Below are positions 36,854-45,719 of a stretch of 57,065 bases of DNA, piece after piece. A model generated the notes under the pieces. That model worked only from the letters and a program-made list of their open reading frames with translations. It did not search any database and was not told the origin of the DNA. How positions within the stretch are numbered: the first letter of the stretch is position 1; the number at the start of each line of letters is the position of its first letter. The DNA lies in assembly GCF_000472865.1 (NCBI RefSeq), contig NZ_AXAP01000053.1, positions 1-57,065 of the forward strand, given 5' to 3'. The translations under genes and the position numbers were made by a program. This DNA is from Bradyrhizobium elkanii WSM2783 (GTDB lineage Bacteria; Pseudomonadota; Alphaproteobacteria; Rhizobiales; Xanthobacteraceae).

Positions 36854-38815
36854 TCAATTCGGCTTGGCGTTCTCGGCCGCCGTCGGCGCTCGCGTCGGGG
36901 ATGCCGCGGCATCAGAGGGCTGCTGCCGCGGGCCGCCGGTGAAGCGCTCGATCACCGAGCGCACGGTGTCGCGGGTCTTGCGGTCCTTCACCGCATCGAG
37001 CAACTGCGACGATGCCGGCGAGCGGCGGATCAGGCTTTCCGGATCCGGGAAGACCAAAGGATCGTCCCACGGACCCTGCACCACGAACGGCAGGTCAAAA
37101 CCGTTGCTGCCGCTCGGCGCGGAATTCAGGCTGGCGACGCCCTTCAGATCATATTCCCGCGACGGCACCGAGGCGGTGCCGGTCAGCGTGATCTTGGCCG
37201 CAGGTCCTTCGAGGCGGATGTCTTCGGCGGTGGCGACGCCATCATTGAATCGCACGCCGATCGTCAGATTGTCGTAAGGCGTCGAGCCCGAGCGGAAATT
37301 GCCGCCGCCGGACAGCGGCCGCCGCTCCAGCCGCTTCAGAAGCTGTTCGACATTGAAGCCCGCGATCGCGCCATCATGCCCGCTCAGCGTCGCGGTACCA
37401 TCGAGCGATTGCGCGAGCCCGAACGGACTGGAGCCGGAGGCCGTCAGCGCGACGTTGAGATTGCCGCGCCCGGTGAGCTTGCTGACGCCGAACAATTCGC
37501 TGGCGCAGGCCTGCAGGTCGACATCGATGAACTCGAGCTGCGCCTTCACATCCGCGATGGCATCCGAGCGCGCGATCCCGAGCGAGCCCTTGGCGATGCC
37601 GCCATACATCTGCGCTTCCGCAACCGAGAGCGCGAGCGTGCCGCCGCGCAAATTGGCGCCCAGCGCCGTGCGCCCGAGCCTGGTCGAGCCGACCGTCACC
37701 CGCGCCGCCGACAGCCGCATGTCGAGGTCGGTTGCGGTGAGCGCGTTCAGATCGAACAATTGCCGGTTCCAGTCACGCTGGCCGCTCGCCAATAGGCGGA
37801 AGGTCGAGATATAGGGCGTGAAATCGAGGTTGCCCGCGGCGAGTGTCGCCTGCAGCGTCTGCCGGCCATTGTTGGCGAAGGTCATCACGCCCTCGGCGAC
37901 ATTGCCGTCGAGCTCGACATTGACATTGGTGAGCGCCACCGAGCCGCCGACGAGATTGGCGCGCGCCTTTAGCGTGAAGCGGCCGAACCCGCCGCTGCCA
38001 GGCGGGGCCTGTCCCATCCAGCGCAGCGCGTTGCGCAAGGACACGCTGTCGATGGTCGCGGTGCCCTCCATCATCAGGCTGGTCCGGTTGGCGACCGTGC
38101 CGTCGAAGGCGAGCTTGAGCGGCGCGCTGGCAAGGCGCGCCTTCAGCCCCGAGCGCTCGCCTGACAACAGCGCGATGAAGTCGCTAGCGCTGATCGAGCC
38201 GTCGACGCGCTCGCCGCGCCAGTCGAACTGTCCGGTTGCGGCAAAAGAACGCGAGATCGACGGCCAGGCCAGCGACAGGTCGATGTCGCCGAGCTGCTCC
38301 CTGACATGGTTGCTCTCATCCTCATAATTGAGGATGCCGTCCTGGATGCGAATCTCCGAGAACGACATCTGGTTCTCGGCACCGGGTTTCATCGCGCGCG
38401 CGATGGTGTCGATGAACGGCGTCCAGTTGCTGTCGCCCTTGCCGTTTCTGATGACGTGGATATGCGGTCGCAGCATCATGACGTCGGCGATCTCGAACCG
38501 CCGCAGCAATAGCGGCAGCAGGCGCAGATTGGCGGTGAGCACGTCGACCCGCAGCGCAGGGTCGATGGTCCCGCCGCCCTTCAGCCCGACGTCATGGAAG
38601 GAGACATAGCTGCCGGGGAACACCGAGACATCGATATGGCCGTTGACGACGAGGTCGAGCCCGGTGACGGCGCGGATTTGCGCCTCCACCGCCTGCTGCA
38701 GGGCGTCCCGGTTCAGAAACCAGGATGTCCCGATCAGGCCAAGCAGCGCGAGGCCGAAAAACGCCGCAATCGGCATCCCCAGGCGCTTCATTCCTTGGGC
38801 CATCGTCAGTGACAT
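36854..38815 (-). CDS. AsmA-family protein
   Basis: This 653-residue AsmA-type protein has an N-terminal membrane helix (IAAFFGLALLGLIGTSWFLN), then an AsmA N-domain (about 35-200: VTGLDLVVNGHIDVSVFPG and AEVMMLRPHIHV-like text) and the AsmA C-domain (about 440-600: RGNLNVALTASGSSPFGLAQ). Such proteins span the periplasm and affect outer-membrane lipid or protein assembly. The tail is Ala/Pro-rich. The frame remains open to 40576, but that part is antisense to scoAB; I chose ATG 38815, with 38803 as the alternative. Confidence 0.9.
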   Translation of the reverse strand: MSLTMAQGMKRLGMPIAAFFGLALLGLIGTSWFLNRDALQQAVEAQIRAVTGLDLVVNGHIDVSVFPGSYVSFHDVGLKGGGTIDPALRVDVLTANLRLLPLLLRRFEIADVMMLRPHIHVIRNGKGDSNWTPFIDTIARAMKPGAENQMSFSEIRIQDGILNYEDESNHVREQLGDIDLSLAWPSISRSFAATGQFDWRGERVDGSISASDFIALLSGERSGLKARLASAPLKLAFDGTVANRTSLMMEGTATIDSVSLRNALRWMGQAPPGSGGFGRFTLKARANLVGGSVALTNVNVELDGNVAEGVMTFANNGRQTLQATLAAGNLDFTPYISTFRLLASGQRDWNRQLFDLNALTATDLDMRLSAARVTVGSTRLGRTALGANLRGGTLALSVAEAQMYGGIAKGSLGIARSDAIADVKAQLEFIDVDLQACASELFGVSKLTGRGNLNVALTASGSSPFGLAQSLDGTATLSGHDGAIAGFNVEQLLKRLERRPLSGGGNFRSGSTPYDNLTIGVRFNDGVATAEDIRLEGPAAKITLTGTASVPSREYDLKGVASLNSAPSGSNGFDLPFVVQGPWDDPLVFPDPESLIRRSPASSQLLDAVKDRKTRDTVRSVIERFTGGPRQQPSDAAASPTRAPTAAENAKPN

Positions 38816-39046
38816 ATCCAGGTCGGGTTGAGATGATCGGATCTTCGAATAAAACCGGGCAGCGCACCTGGCGCCCCTGCCAAGCCACGCAACTTGAAGG
38901 GTTTTCTTGACGCTTTCAAGGCCGTCGTCGAGGTTGTAGGCAGGTGAGATGGCGAAACGGGGCGTCATTGACGCATTGCGAAGATTTCGCCTAATAATCT
39001 CAACCAATTCCGGCCGCCGCGCCTTTTCTCGATCAGGTCCTCTTTC

Positions 39047-39754
39047 ATGAACAAGGTCTATCCCGACGCCAAATCGGCACTCGACGGCATCCTTAAGGAC
39101 GGCATGATGATCATGTCGGGCGGCTTCGGCCTCTGCGGCATCGCCGAAACCCTCTCCGATGCGATCCGGGACTCCGGGGTCAAGAACCTGACGGTGGTCT
39201 CCAACAATGCTGGCGTCGACGGTATCGGGCTGAGCCGGCTGCTGGAGACACGCCAGATCAAGAAGATGATTTCCTCCTATGTCGGCGAGAACAAGCTGTT
39301 CGCGCAGCAATATCTCGCCGGCGAGCTCGAGCTCGAATTCAATCCGCAGGGCACGCTGGCCGAGCGCATCCGCGCCGGCGGCGCCGGAATCCCGGCCTTT
39401 TACACCAAGACCGGTGTCGGCACGCTGATTGCCGAGGGCAAGGAAGTGAAGGAATTCGACGGCGAGAAGTACATCATGGAGCGCGGCCTGTTCGCCGATC
39501 TCGCCATCATCCACGCCTGGAAGGGCGACACCGCCGGGAACCTGGTCTATCGCAAGACCGCGCGCAACTTTAACCCGATGATGGCGACAGCCGCGAAGAT
39601 CACCGTGGCCGAGGTCGAGCATCTGGTTCCGGCCGGCGAGATCGATCCCGATCACATCCACACCCCAGGCATTTTTGTGAAGCGCATCGTCGAGGTCGGC
39701 ACCGGCAAGAAGCGGATCGAGTTCCGCAACACCCGCCCGCGCCCCGCAGCCTAA
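39047..39754 (+). CDS. scoA: 3-oxoacid CoA-transferase subunit A
   Basis: This 235-residue alpha subunit of succinyl-CoA:3-ketoacid CoA-transferase activates acetoacetate from PHB breakdown or ketone bodies. Family signatures are MSGGFGLCGIAETL, SNNAGVDGIGLSRLL and the glycine-rich ERIRAGGAGIPAFYT. It is followed 18 nt later by the beta subunit behind AGGAGAGT. Together with the phasin genes further along, it fits a PHB-metabolising cell, although the loci are not adjacent. Confidence 0.96.
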   Translation: MNKVYPDAKSALDGILKDGMMIMSGGFGLCGIAETLSDAIRDSGVKNLTVVSNNAGVDGIGLSRLLETRQIKKMISSYVGENKLFAQQYLAGELELEFNPQGTLAERIRAGGAGIPAFYTKTGVGTLIAEGKEVKEFDGEKYIMERGLFADLAIIHAWKGDTAGNLVYRKTARNFNPMMATAAKITVAEVEHLVPAGEIDPDHIHTPGIFVKRIVEVGTGKKRIEFRNTRPRPAA

Positions 39755-39772
39755 ATTTAGCAGGAGAGTCCC

Positions 39773-40423
39773 ATGGCCTGGACCCGTGAACAGATGGCGG
39801 CGCGCGCCGCGAAAGAGCTGCGCGACGGCTATTACGTCAATCTCGGCATCGGTATCCCGACGCTGGTTTCGAACTACATCCCCGAAGGCATCGACGTCAG
39901 CCTGCAGAGCGAGAACGGCATGCTCGGCATGGGCCCGTTCCCCTACGAGGGCGAGGAGGATGCCGACCTCATCAACGCCGGCAAGCAGACGGTGAGCGAA
40001 TTGCCGTCGACCAGCTATTTCTCCAGCGCCGATTCCTTCGGCATGGTGCGCGGCGGTCATATCGACCTTTCGATCCTCGGCGCGATGCAGGTGGCCCAGA
40101 ACGGCGATCTCGCCAACTGGATGATCCCCGGCAAGATGGTGAAGGGCATGGGCGGCGCCATGGACCTCGTCGCCGGCGTCAAGCGCGTCGTGGTGGTGAT
40201 GGAGCATTCCGCCAAGGACGGCCCGAAGCTGCTCAAGCAATGCTCGCTGCCGCTGACCGGCGAACGCGTGGTCGACATGGTCGTCACTGATCTGGCCGTC
40301 TTCACCATCGACAAGCACGGCAAGGACGGCATGGCGCTGGTCGAACTCGCTGACGGCGTCACGCTTGACGAGGTCAAGTCCAAGACCGAAGCCGAGTTTC
40401 GGGTGGCGCTGAAGAACACGTGA
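39773..40423 (+). CDS. scoB: 3-oxoacid CoA-transferase subunit B
   Basis: This 216-residue beta subunit has the catalytic Glu in SENGMLGMGP (about residue 50) and the conserved VNLGIGIPTLV and GGHIDLSILGAMQV. Active enzyme is the alpha2-beta2 form with ScoA. The ATG at 39773 follows AGGAGAGTCCC. A 1.1-kb repeat-filled region begins directly after its stop. Confidence 0.96.
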   Translation: MAWTREQMAARAAKELRDGYYVNLGIGIPTLVSNYIPEGIDVSLQSENGMLGMGPFPYEGEEDADLINAGKQTVSELPSTSYFSSADSFGMVRGGHIDLSILGAMQVAQNGDLANWMIPGKMVKGMGGAMDLVAGVKRVVVVMEHSAKDGPKLLKQCSLPLTGERVVDMVVTDLAVFTIDKHGKDGMALVELADGVTLDEVKSKTEAEFRVALKNT

Positions 40424-40439
40424 TGATGGTTCTTCCCTT

Positions 40440-40584
40440 CTCCCCTTGTGGGAGAAGGTGGCGCGCATGAAATGCGCGACGGATGAGGGGTTGTCCCCGC
40501 GGGCGACGGTGCTCGTGGAGAGAGACCCCTCACCCAAATGAGTTTCATTGCCGACGCCGGAGTAGCCCTCTCCCACAAGGGGAG
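40440..40584. repeat. Long inverted-repeat element, CTCCCCTTGTGGGAG type
   Basis: Perfect 15-bp arms (40440-40454 and 40570-40584) enclose about 115 nt that themselves contain complementary pieces such as GCGCGCATGAAATGCGCG. It resembles a common Bradyrhizobium intergenic repeat (recollection). It starts 17 nt after scoB and could act as its transcription end. Confidence 0.7.
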
Positions 40585-40672
40585 AGGGCGCATCAACGGG
40601 CGCCGGGAAAGCGTTGTGTCGTACACTCTCTCCACTATCGTCATTGCTGATTCAAATTCCAAACAGCACTTC

Positions 40673-40758
40673 CGTAGGATGGGTAGAGCGAAGCGAAACC
40701 CATCGCGATGGAGCAAACGGCGCTATTATGGGTTTCGCTTCGCTCTACCCATCCTACG
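40673..40758. repeat. Perfect 30-bp inverted repeat
   Basis: Arms 40673-40702 and 40729-40758 are exact reverse complements over 30 nt with a 26-nt loop (inner edge AAACCCA/TGGGTTT). The element is REP/MITE-like. I see no coding potential. Confidence 0.8.
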
Positions 40759-40848
40759 TGTGATTCAAACGGTGGATGTGAGTCCGCCTTCTCGCGGCGC
40801 GTTGCGTCCGAGCTTTGCGTCTCGTGTCACCCTCTCGTCAATCAGAGG

Positions 40849-41175
40849 GCGCAGGGAAAGCCGGGTGCCGGTTGCACCCATGGGTCCCGTGCAACAAAAA
40901 GCACGGGGGTAGGACCACAGGTTCAACCGAAGCATTCCGGCTTTCCCTGCGCGATGGTTTACGGCTTACTTCGTGCTCTCCTCGGTGACCGGGCTTTCTT
41001 GCCACCGTCACCCGCGGCAGCTCTTGCTGCTCGCGAGCTTAGCGCCAGCGTCGGGGCGCCAGGACCACACGACTTCGCCGTCCGTGATACGCGTGCTCGT
41101 CAGTCACACCCATCACGTCCACCGCATCTCACCGCAACGTTCGTGACGATCGCGAGCCGCCCCTCATCTGGGTGA
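40849..41175. repeat. Structured repeat element, possible RNA
   Basis: A perfect 16-bp stem (40849-40864 with 40937-40952) encloses a palindrome at 40876-40885 and a hairpin with a 7-bp stem and A-rich loop (40886-40892 with 40901-40907). A second, less regular part runs to about 41175. I recall close relatives scattered through Bradyrhizobium and related genomes, so it is probably a dispersed element. Strand and boundaries are uncertain. Confidence 0.6.
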
Positions 41176-41295
41176 GACGCGCGGAGTTAAATCACTGATT
41201 TGCCCGACGACGGAAGCGGAATGTTTTTTGCGTGAGGGGTGGACGGGGCAAATCACGTTGATTGGCTTAAGGAAAATCGTGCGAACGATATGACG

Positions 41296-41398
41296 CCGTC
41301 ATGCCCGGGCTTGCCCGTCTTCGCTATCGCTTCGCCGGACTGACATTAGAGTGCCCGGCGAAGCCTCGGCGTAGCCGGGTCAAGCCCGGCCATGACGG
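41296..41398. repeat. Inverted-repeat element, CCGTCATGCCCGG type
   Basis: Arms of 18 nt (41296-41313 and 41381-41398) match with one mismatch. The interior carries further CCCGGCGAAG/CTTCGCCGG complementarity. No gene is visible. Confidence 0.75.
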
Positions 41399-41426
41399 AG
41401 GAGAGGATTGCGCAATGTCTCCCCCA

Positions 41427-41531
41427 GTCATTCCGGGGCATCGCGCAGCGATGAGCCCGGAATCCATCTCTCCGCGAGCGCAAGTGGATGGATGGATTCC
41501 GGGCTCGCGCTACGCGCGCCGCGGAATGATG
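41427..41531. repeat. Palindromic repeat, GTCATTCCGG type
   Basis: It opens with GTCATTCCGG and closes with CGGAATGAT, with an internal inverted pair around GGATTCCGGGCTCGCGC. Its ends match those of the element at 22633-22774. It abuts the 3' end of the iron-permease gene on the minus strand. Confidence 0.65.
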
Positions 41532-41555
41532 GCGAGAGCGGAGTGCGCCTCGCGA

Positions 41556-43223
41556 CTACGCCGGGCCGTTGGGCACGTCGGAGAAGCGTGTCAACCACGC
41601 CACCGGCCCGATGCTGGCGGCGATGATGAGCAGCGCGGCGAGTGCGCCTTCCTCGAAACTGCCGCGGCTGGCGAATTGGTAGATCGAGGTCGACAGCGTC
41701 TCGACATTTAGCGGGCGCAGCAGAAGCGTTGCGGGCAACTCCTTCAGGCAATCGACGAACACGATAATGGCGGCGCCGAACAGGGCGGGCTTCAACAGCG
41801 GCAGGTGGATCCGATGCAGAATCGTGGCCTGACCGGCGCCGACGGCGCGCGCGCTCTCGTCATAGTCGCGTGGGATCTGCTCGAAGCCGGCTTTGATCAG
41901 GCCGGTCGGCACCGCCAGGAAGCGGATCGTGTAGGCCATCACCACGGCTGCCCCCGAGCCCATCAGGATCAATCCCGGCAGGGATCGTCCCGTCCACGCG
42001 GCGAGCGCGTTCAGGGCGTTGTCGACGGCCAGCACCGGCGCGAGCAGGCCAAGCGCGATCACGAGGCCGGGCAGCGCGTAGCCGGCCTGCGAGATGTTCA
42101 TCGCGACATGCTCCAGCGGACTTGGCCGCCAGCGATGGGCGATGATGGTGGAGAACCCGAGCAGCAGCGCCAGCAGTGTGGCCAGGGTTGCAAACGCGAC
42201 CGAGTGGAACGCGTGGCGCCACAGCGACGCATCGAAATTGGCGAGCAGCCCGCGCCTGACGGTTTGATGCACGAGATAGAGCAGCGGCACGACGAAGCCG
42301 ATCAGCACCGGCAGCAGGCATGTTGCGAATACCGACCACGCTCGAGCGCCCACCAGCGGTGTTCGCGGCGTGAGCCGCGGGCTTTCGGCGGCGAGTTCGG
42401 CATTGGTATTGCGGCGGCCGTAGCGCTCCATGAGGACGAGCCCGGCGACGATGGCGAGCATCAGGCAGGCGAGCTGCGAAGCACCGGCGAGGCTGCCGCG
42501 GTTGAGCCAGGTCGTGAAGATCGAAACCGTCAGCGTGCGGATGCCGAGATATTCGCTGGCGCCGATATCGTTCAATGTCTCCAGCGACACCAGCGCCACG
42601 CCGACCGCAAGCGCCGGCCGCGCCATCGGCAGCGAGACGCGCCAGAACACGGTCCATTTGCCGGCGCCGAGCGTCTTCGCGACCTCCGCGAATTCTGCCG
42701 TCTGAAACTGGAACATCGCCCGCGCCGACAGATAGACGTAGGGGTAGAGCACCAGTCCGATCACGACAATCGCGCCGGGCAGGGATCGCAGATTGGGCAG
42801 CCAGCCCACGGCGTCACGGAGCGGCAGCCAGATCGCGAGCGTGCGATGGACAAGGCCGAGCGGCTCGAACAAATCGGCATAGACATAGGCCGCGAGATAG
42901 GTCGGGACCGCCAGCGGCAGCGGCATCAGCCACAGCAGTATGCCGCGGCCGCGGAAGTCATAGCGCGAGATCAGCCACGCCGTGCCGGCACCGAGCAGTA
43001 GCGTCAGCGCACCGACACCGGCGAGCAGAAGCGCGGTGTCGATCATCGCCGCCGGCAGCACGTAGTTGATCAGGTCGTGCCACACTTCCGGCGCCGGCTG
43101 CATGGAAAGCGACACGATCGAGATGACGGGAGCGGCGACAAGCGCAGCCGTCGCAACCGCGATCGCCGCAGCGACCCGGCCGGCGTAGACGCGTCGCGTC
43201 ACGCGGGTGCGGGCTTTCTCCAC
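41556..43223 (-). CDS. Ferric iron ABC permease, FbpB/AfuB type
   Basis: This protein of about 555 residues carries two BPD_transp_1 permease halves, about 12 helices in all. The two coupling loops are FAEVAKTLGAGKWTVFWRVSLP and YDESARAVGAGQATILHRIHLP. This fused arrangement is typical of FbpB/SfuB iron permeases. I chose GTG 43223. The frame remains open to a TTG at 43319, but that 5' part is made of a palindromic repeat and the end of the binding-protein gene. No ATPase gene (fbpC) follows. Confidence 0.9.
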   Translation of the reverse strand: MEKARTRVTRRVYAGRVAAAIAVATAALVAAPVISIVSLSMQPAPEVWHDLINYVLPAAMIDTALLLAGVGALTLLLGAGTAWLISRYDFRGRGILLWLMPLPLAVPTYLAAYVYADLFEPLGLVHRTLAIWLPLRDAVGWLPNLRSLPGAIVVIGLVLYPYVYLSARAMFQFQTAEFAEVAKTLGAGKWTVFWRVSLPMARPALAVGVALVSLETLNDIGASEYLGIRTLTVSIFTTWLNRGSLAGASQLACLMLAIVAGLVLMERYGRRNTNAELAAESPRLTPRTPLVGARAWSVFATCLLPVLIGFVVPLLYLVHQTVRRGLLANFDASLWRHAFHSVAFATLATLLALLLGFSTIIAHRWRPSPLEHVAMNISQAGYALPGLVIALGLLAPVLAVDNALNALAAWTGRSLPGLILMGSGAAVVMAYTIRFLAVPTGLIKAGFEQIPRDYDESARAVGAGQATILHRIHLPLLKPALFGAAIIVFVDCLKELPATLLLRPLNVETLSTSIYQFASRGSFEEGALAALLIIAASIGPVAWLTRFSDVPNGPA

Positions 43224-43251
43224 GCGAGCAGTAACAATCTTGGCAGTGCCC

Positions 43252-43283
43252 CCACCCTGGCCTTCCCCCGCAGGCGGGGGTGG
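43252..43283. repeat. GC hairpin between iron-binding protein and permease genes
   Basis: CCACCC/GGGTGG outer arms and CCCCC/GGGGG inner arms lie in the gap between the two genes. They look like part of an intergenic repeat. They may separate expression of binding protein and permease. Confidence 0.5.
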
Positions 43284-43308
43284 TAGCGAAGAAGAGGGCC
43301 GCCAGAGG

Positions 43309-44337
43309 TCAGTTGTCAAAGCCGACCTTGTCCACCAGCGTTGCCGCCGCCTTGCGGCTCGCGGCGATCTTCGAGATCGGCAGGCTGTCGGCTTTCAGCG
43401 TGCCGTAGCCCGCGATGGTGGGATTGACCGCAACGCCGGCACGAACCGGATATTCGTAGTTCTGGTCGGCATACAACTGCTGTGCCTGCTCGCCGGCGAG
43501 CCATTCGATCAGCTTCACGGCGTTGGCCTTGTTGGGCGCATGCTTGGCGAGCAGCACGCCGGAAAGATTGACATGGGTGCCGCCGCCCTCGAAGGTCGGC
43601 AGGACGACGCGGGTCGCCTCCGCCCACGGCTTCTTGTCGGGATCGTTGTTCATCATCAGCGCCCAGTAATAGGTGTTGCCGATGCCGATGTCGCATTTGC
43701 CCGCGGCGACGTCGCGCGCGGCTTCGCGATCGCCGCCCGACGGCTTTTGCGCCAGATTGGCCTTGACGCCACGCAGCCATTCCTCGGCCTTGGCCTCGCC
43801 GTGCTTGGCCACGTAGGCCGCGAACAGCGCATTGTTGTAGATGTGCTGGCCGGAGCGGATGCAGATCTTGCCTTTCCACTTGGGGTCGGCGAGCTCCTCA
43901 TAGGTGATCTTGTCCTGCTTGACGCGGTCCCTGGAGGCATAGATCACGCGAGCGCGCATGGAGATGCCGGCCCAATGCCCGTCCGGATCGCGATATTGCG
44001 CCGGGACGATCTTCTCAACCACCTCCGACTTGATCGGCTGGGTCACGCCGGCCTGTACCGCTTCGTCGATGCGGCCGATATCAACCGTCAAGAGCACATC
44101 GGCCGGGCTGTTGGCGCCCTCCGCTTTGATGCGCTGCTCCAGCCCCGAACTCGCCGAGACGACATTGACCTTGATGCCGGTGTCCTTGGTGAAGGCATCG
44201 AACAGTGGCTGGATCAGCTTGGTCTCGCGATAGGTGTAAACGTTGACTTCGCCATTGTCGGCTGATGCGGTCGAGACGGCGGGCAAGGTCAGGCACAGCG
44301 CCGCCGCTGACGCGGCGAGGACGCGAAAATTGATCAT
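43309..44337 (-). CDS. Ferric iron ABC binding protein, FbpA type
   Basis: This 342-residue periplasmic protein starts with a signal peptide (MINFRVLAASAAALCLTLPA). The mature part opens EVNVYTYRETKLIQPLFDAF, typical of FbpA/FutA. The paired tyrosines that bind Fe3+ are present in GNTYYWALMM, about residue 200. I chose ATG 44337, 8 nt behind GGAG, over the upstream 44361. It is the first gene of a two-gene iron unit with the permease. No clear iron-regulator operator could be assigned, although palindromes lie upstream. Confidence 0.93.
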   Translation of the reverse strand: MINFRVLAASAAALCLTLPAVSTASADNGEVNVYTYRETKLIQPLFDAFTKDTGIKVNVVSASSGLEQRIKAEGANSPADVLLTVDIGRIDEAVQAGVTQPIKSEVVEKIVPAQYRDPDGHWAGISMRARVIYASRDRVKQDKITYEELADPKWKGKICIRSGQHIYNNALFAAYVAKHGEAKAEEWLRGVKANLAQKPSGGDREAARDVAAGKCDIGIGNTYYWALMMNNDPDKKPWAEATRVVLPTFEGGGTHVNLSGVLLAKHAPNKANAVKLIEWLAGEQAQQLYADQNYEYPVRAGVAVNPTIAGYGTLKADSLPISKIAASRKAAATLVDKVGFDN

Positions 44338-44463
44338 GAGGCTGCTCCGGCAGGATGTCACGCGGTACCGGAGTGCCTAGCGCAGGCGACGCCAAGATGT
44401 CCGCGACCCGATGTCGCGAACGGCCTGATTTAGAGTGATTCCAGCGTAACGACTTAGAGCGAT

Positions 44464-44475
44464 TCCAAATTTGGA
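44464..44475. promoter_or_regulatory. Palindrome between divergent fbpA-type and GlxA-type genes
   Basis: TCCAAATTTGGA is a perfect 12-nt palindrome preceded by a repeated TTAGAGYGATTCCA-like unit (near 44431 and 44454). It lies 127 nt before the iron-binding-protein start and 123 nt before the regulator start. A role is not established; such GATTCCA text is also common in Bradyrhizobium intergenic DNA (recollection). Confidence 0.3.
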
Positions 44476-44597
44476 TTCCACGACTCTGCGGAGTGTCGTC
44501 GGGGCCGGGCATTTTCCTCCAGGCCTCGTTGTTCGCCTTGTTCGTCAGAACGCGGGATGGCAGTATCGCCCCCTCGTGAGCAAAATCGGACAGGACC

Positions 44598-45617
44598 ATG
44601 CCGCTCGTCCGGATCTGGGTCTATGACGGCATCCTCGCCTCCGGCGTGGCGGGGGCGATCGACGTCTTCACAGCGGCCAATGCGGTATGGGCAGAACGGC
44701 CTCACCATCGCGGGGCAAGAGCGCCGCTGCTGCAATGGCGGGTCGAGTCGCTGGACGGCAAGCCGGTCGAGACCGCTTCGGGCCAGGTCATCGACGTCGA
44801 CGGGCCGATCAGCGCACGTGCCGCCGCGGATGCGGTGGTCGTGCCGGGACCCTTCGTTGTCAACATCGAGCGCTTCTTCGAAAGAATCGACATTGTCGAA
44901 CCGCTGCTCACTGCGCTGCGCCGCCAGCACGCGCGCGGCGCGCTGCTCGCCTCCTACTGTACGGGCAGTTTCATTCTCGCCGAGGCCGGCCTGCTCGACG
45001 GTGGCGTTGCCACGACGCATTGGGCGAAGGCGAAGGCATTCGCCAAACGTTACCCCGAAGTGGACCTCCGGGTCTCGGAAATCCTGACCGAGCAGAACCG
45101 CATCGTCTGCTCCGCCGCGGTGACGACGTCGCTCAACCTGGCGCTTCGCCTGGTTGAGAAATTTGCTGGCCTCGAAGTGGCGGCGGAAACCGGCAAGTTG
45201 ATGCTGATCGACTCAAACCGCGTCTCGCAGACCTCCTACGCCAGCACGCCGAGCGCGCCGCAGCATTCGGACGCGCTGGTGGCACGGGCGCAGCGCTGGA
45301 TGGAAAAGTCACTGCAACATGGCTTCAGCCTCGCCGAACTCGCGCAGCATCTTGCGGTCAGCGAGCGCACGCTCAATCGCCGCTTCAAGCTCGCGACCGG
45401 GGAGGCGCCGCTCCATTACCTGCAGGCGCTGCGCGTCGACGTGGCAAAAAGGCTGCTCGAAACCAAAGGCTTGAGCGTCGATGCGGTCAGCGCCCGTGTC
45501 GGCTACAACGATCTCTCCACCTTCCGTCGCCTGTTCAAGCGCGAAACCGGGCTTTCGCCTCGCGAATATCAACGCCGTTTCGCGCGCCGTAACGCCCGCG
45601 CTGCGCCGGCTGCGTAG
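44598..45617 (+). CDS. GlxA-family AraC-type regulator
   Basis: This 339-residue regulator joins a DJ-1/PfpI-like domain (about 1-190) to a C-terminal AraC helix-turn-helix pair (about 235-325). The elbow Cys lies in LLASYCTGSF. The DNA-binding part has FSLAELAQHLAVSERTLNRRF and the AraC consensus VGYNDLSTFRRLFKRETGLSP. In this family the first domain senses an amine or small metabolite and is usually not a protease. A tautomerase gene follows on the same strand after 102 nt and may be a target. Confidence 0.93.
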   Translation: MPLVRIWVYDGILASGVAGAIDVFTAANAVWAERPHHRGARAPLLQWRVESLDGKPVETASGQVIDVDGPISARAAADAVVVPGPFVVNIERFFERIDIVEPLLTALRRQHARGALLASYCTGSFILAEAGLLDGGVATTHWAKAKAFAKRYPEVDLRVSEILTEQNRIVCSAAVTTSLNLALRLVEKFAGLEVAAETGKLMLIDSNRVSQTSYASTPSAPQHSDALVARAQRWMEKSLQHGFSLAELAQHLAVSERTLNRRFKLATGEAPLHYLQALRVDVAKRLLETKGLSVDAVSARVGYNDLSTFRRLFKRETGLSPREYQRRFARRNARAAPAA

Positions 45618-45719
45618 CCGCGCCTGTCCGAATTTCCTCGAAAGATGGCGATACTGCCACTCTCGGCAGAACCGCTCAGCATCTAGACCTCGGCTTGCGA
45701 ACGAGCACAGGAGGTCTTT

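Noticed and set aside
39047..40423. scoAB as part of a PHB operon with the phasins
   Set aside because: The loci are 11 kb apart with unrelated genes between. Metabolic relation is possible, but there is no sequence evidence of shared control.
38816..40576. Extension of the AsmA frame to a 1240-residue protein
   Set aside because: The extra 587 codons are antisense to scoA and scoB, which have strong family motifs. The AsmA membrane helix starts right after ATG 38815.
40708..41175. 155-residue frame over the repeat block (YGLLRALLGDRAFLPPSP)
   Set aside because: The translation follows the structured repeat element and its inverted arms; similar 'hypothetical proteins' in other genomes are likely the same repeat.
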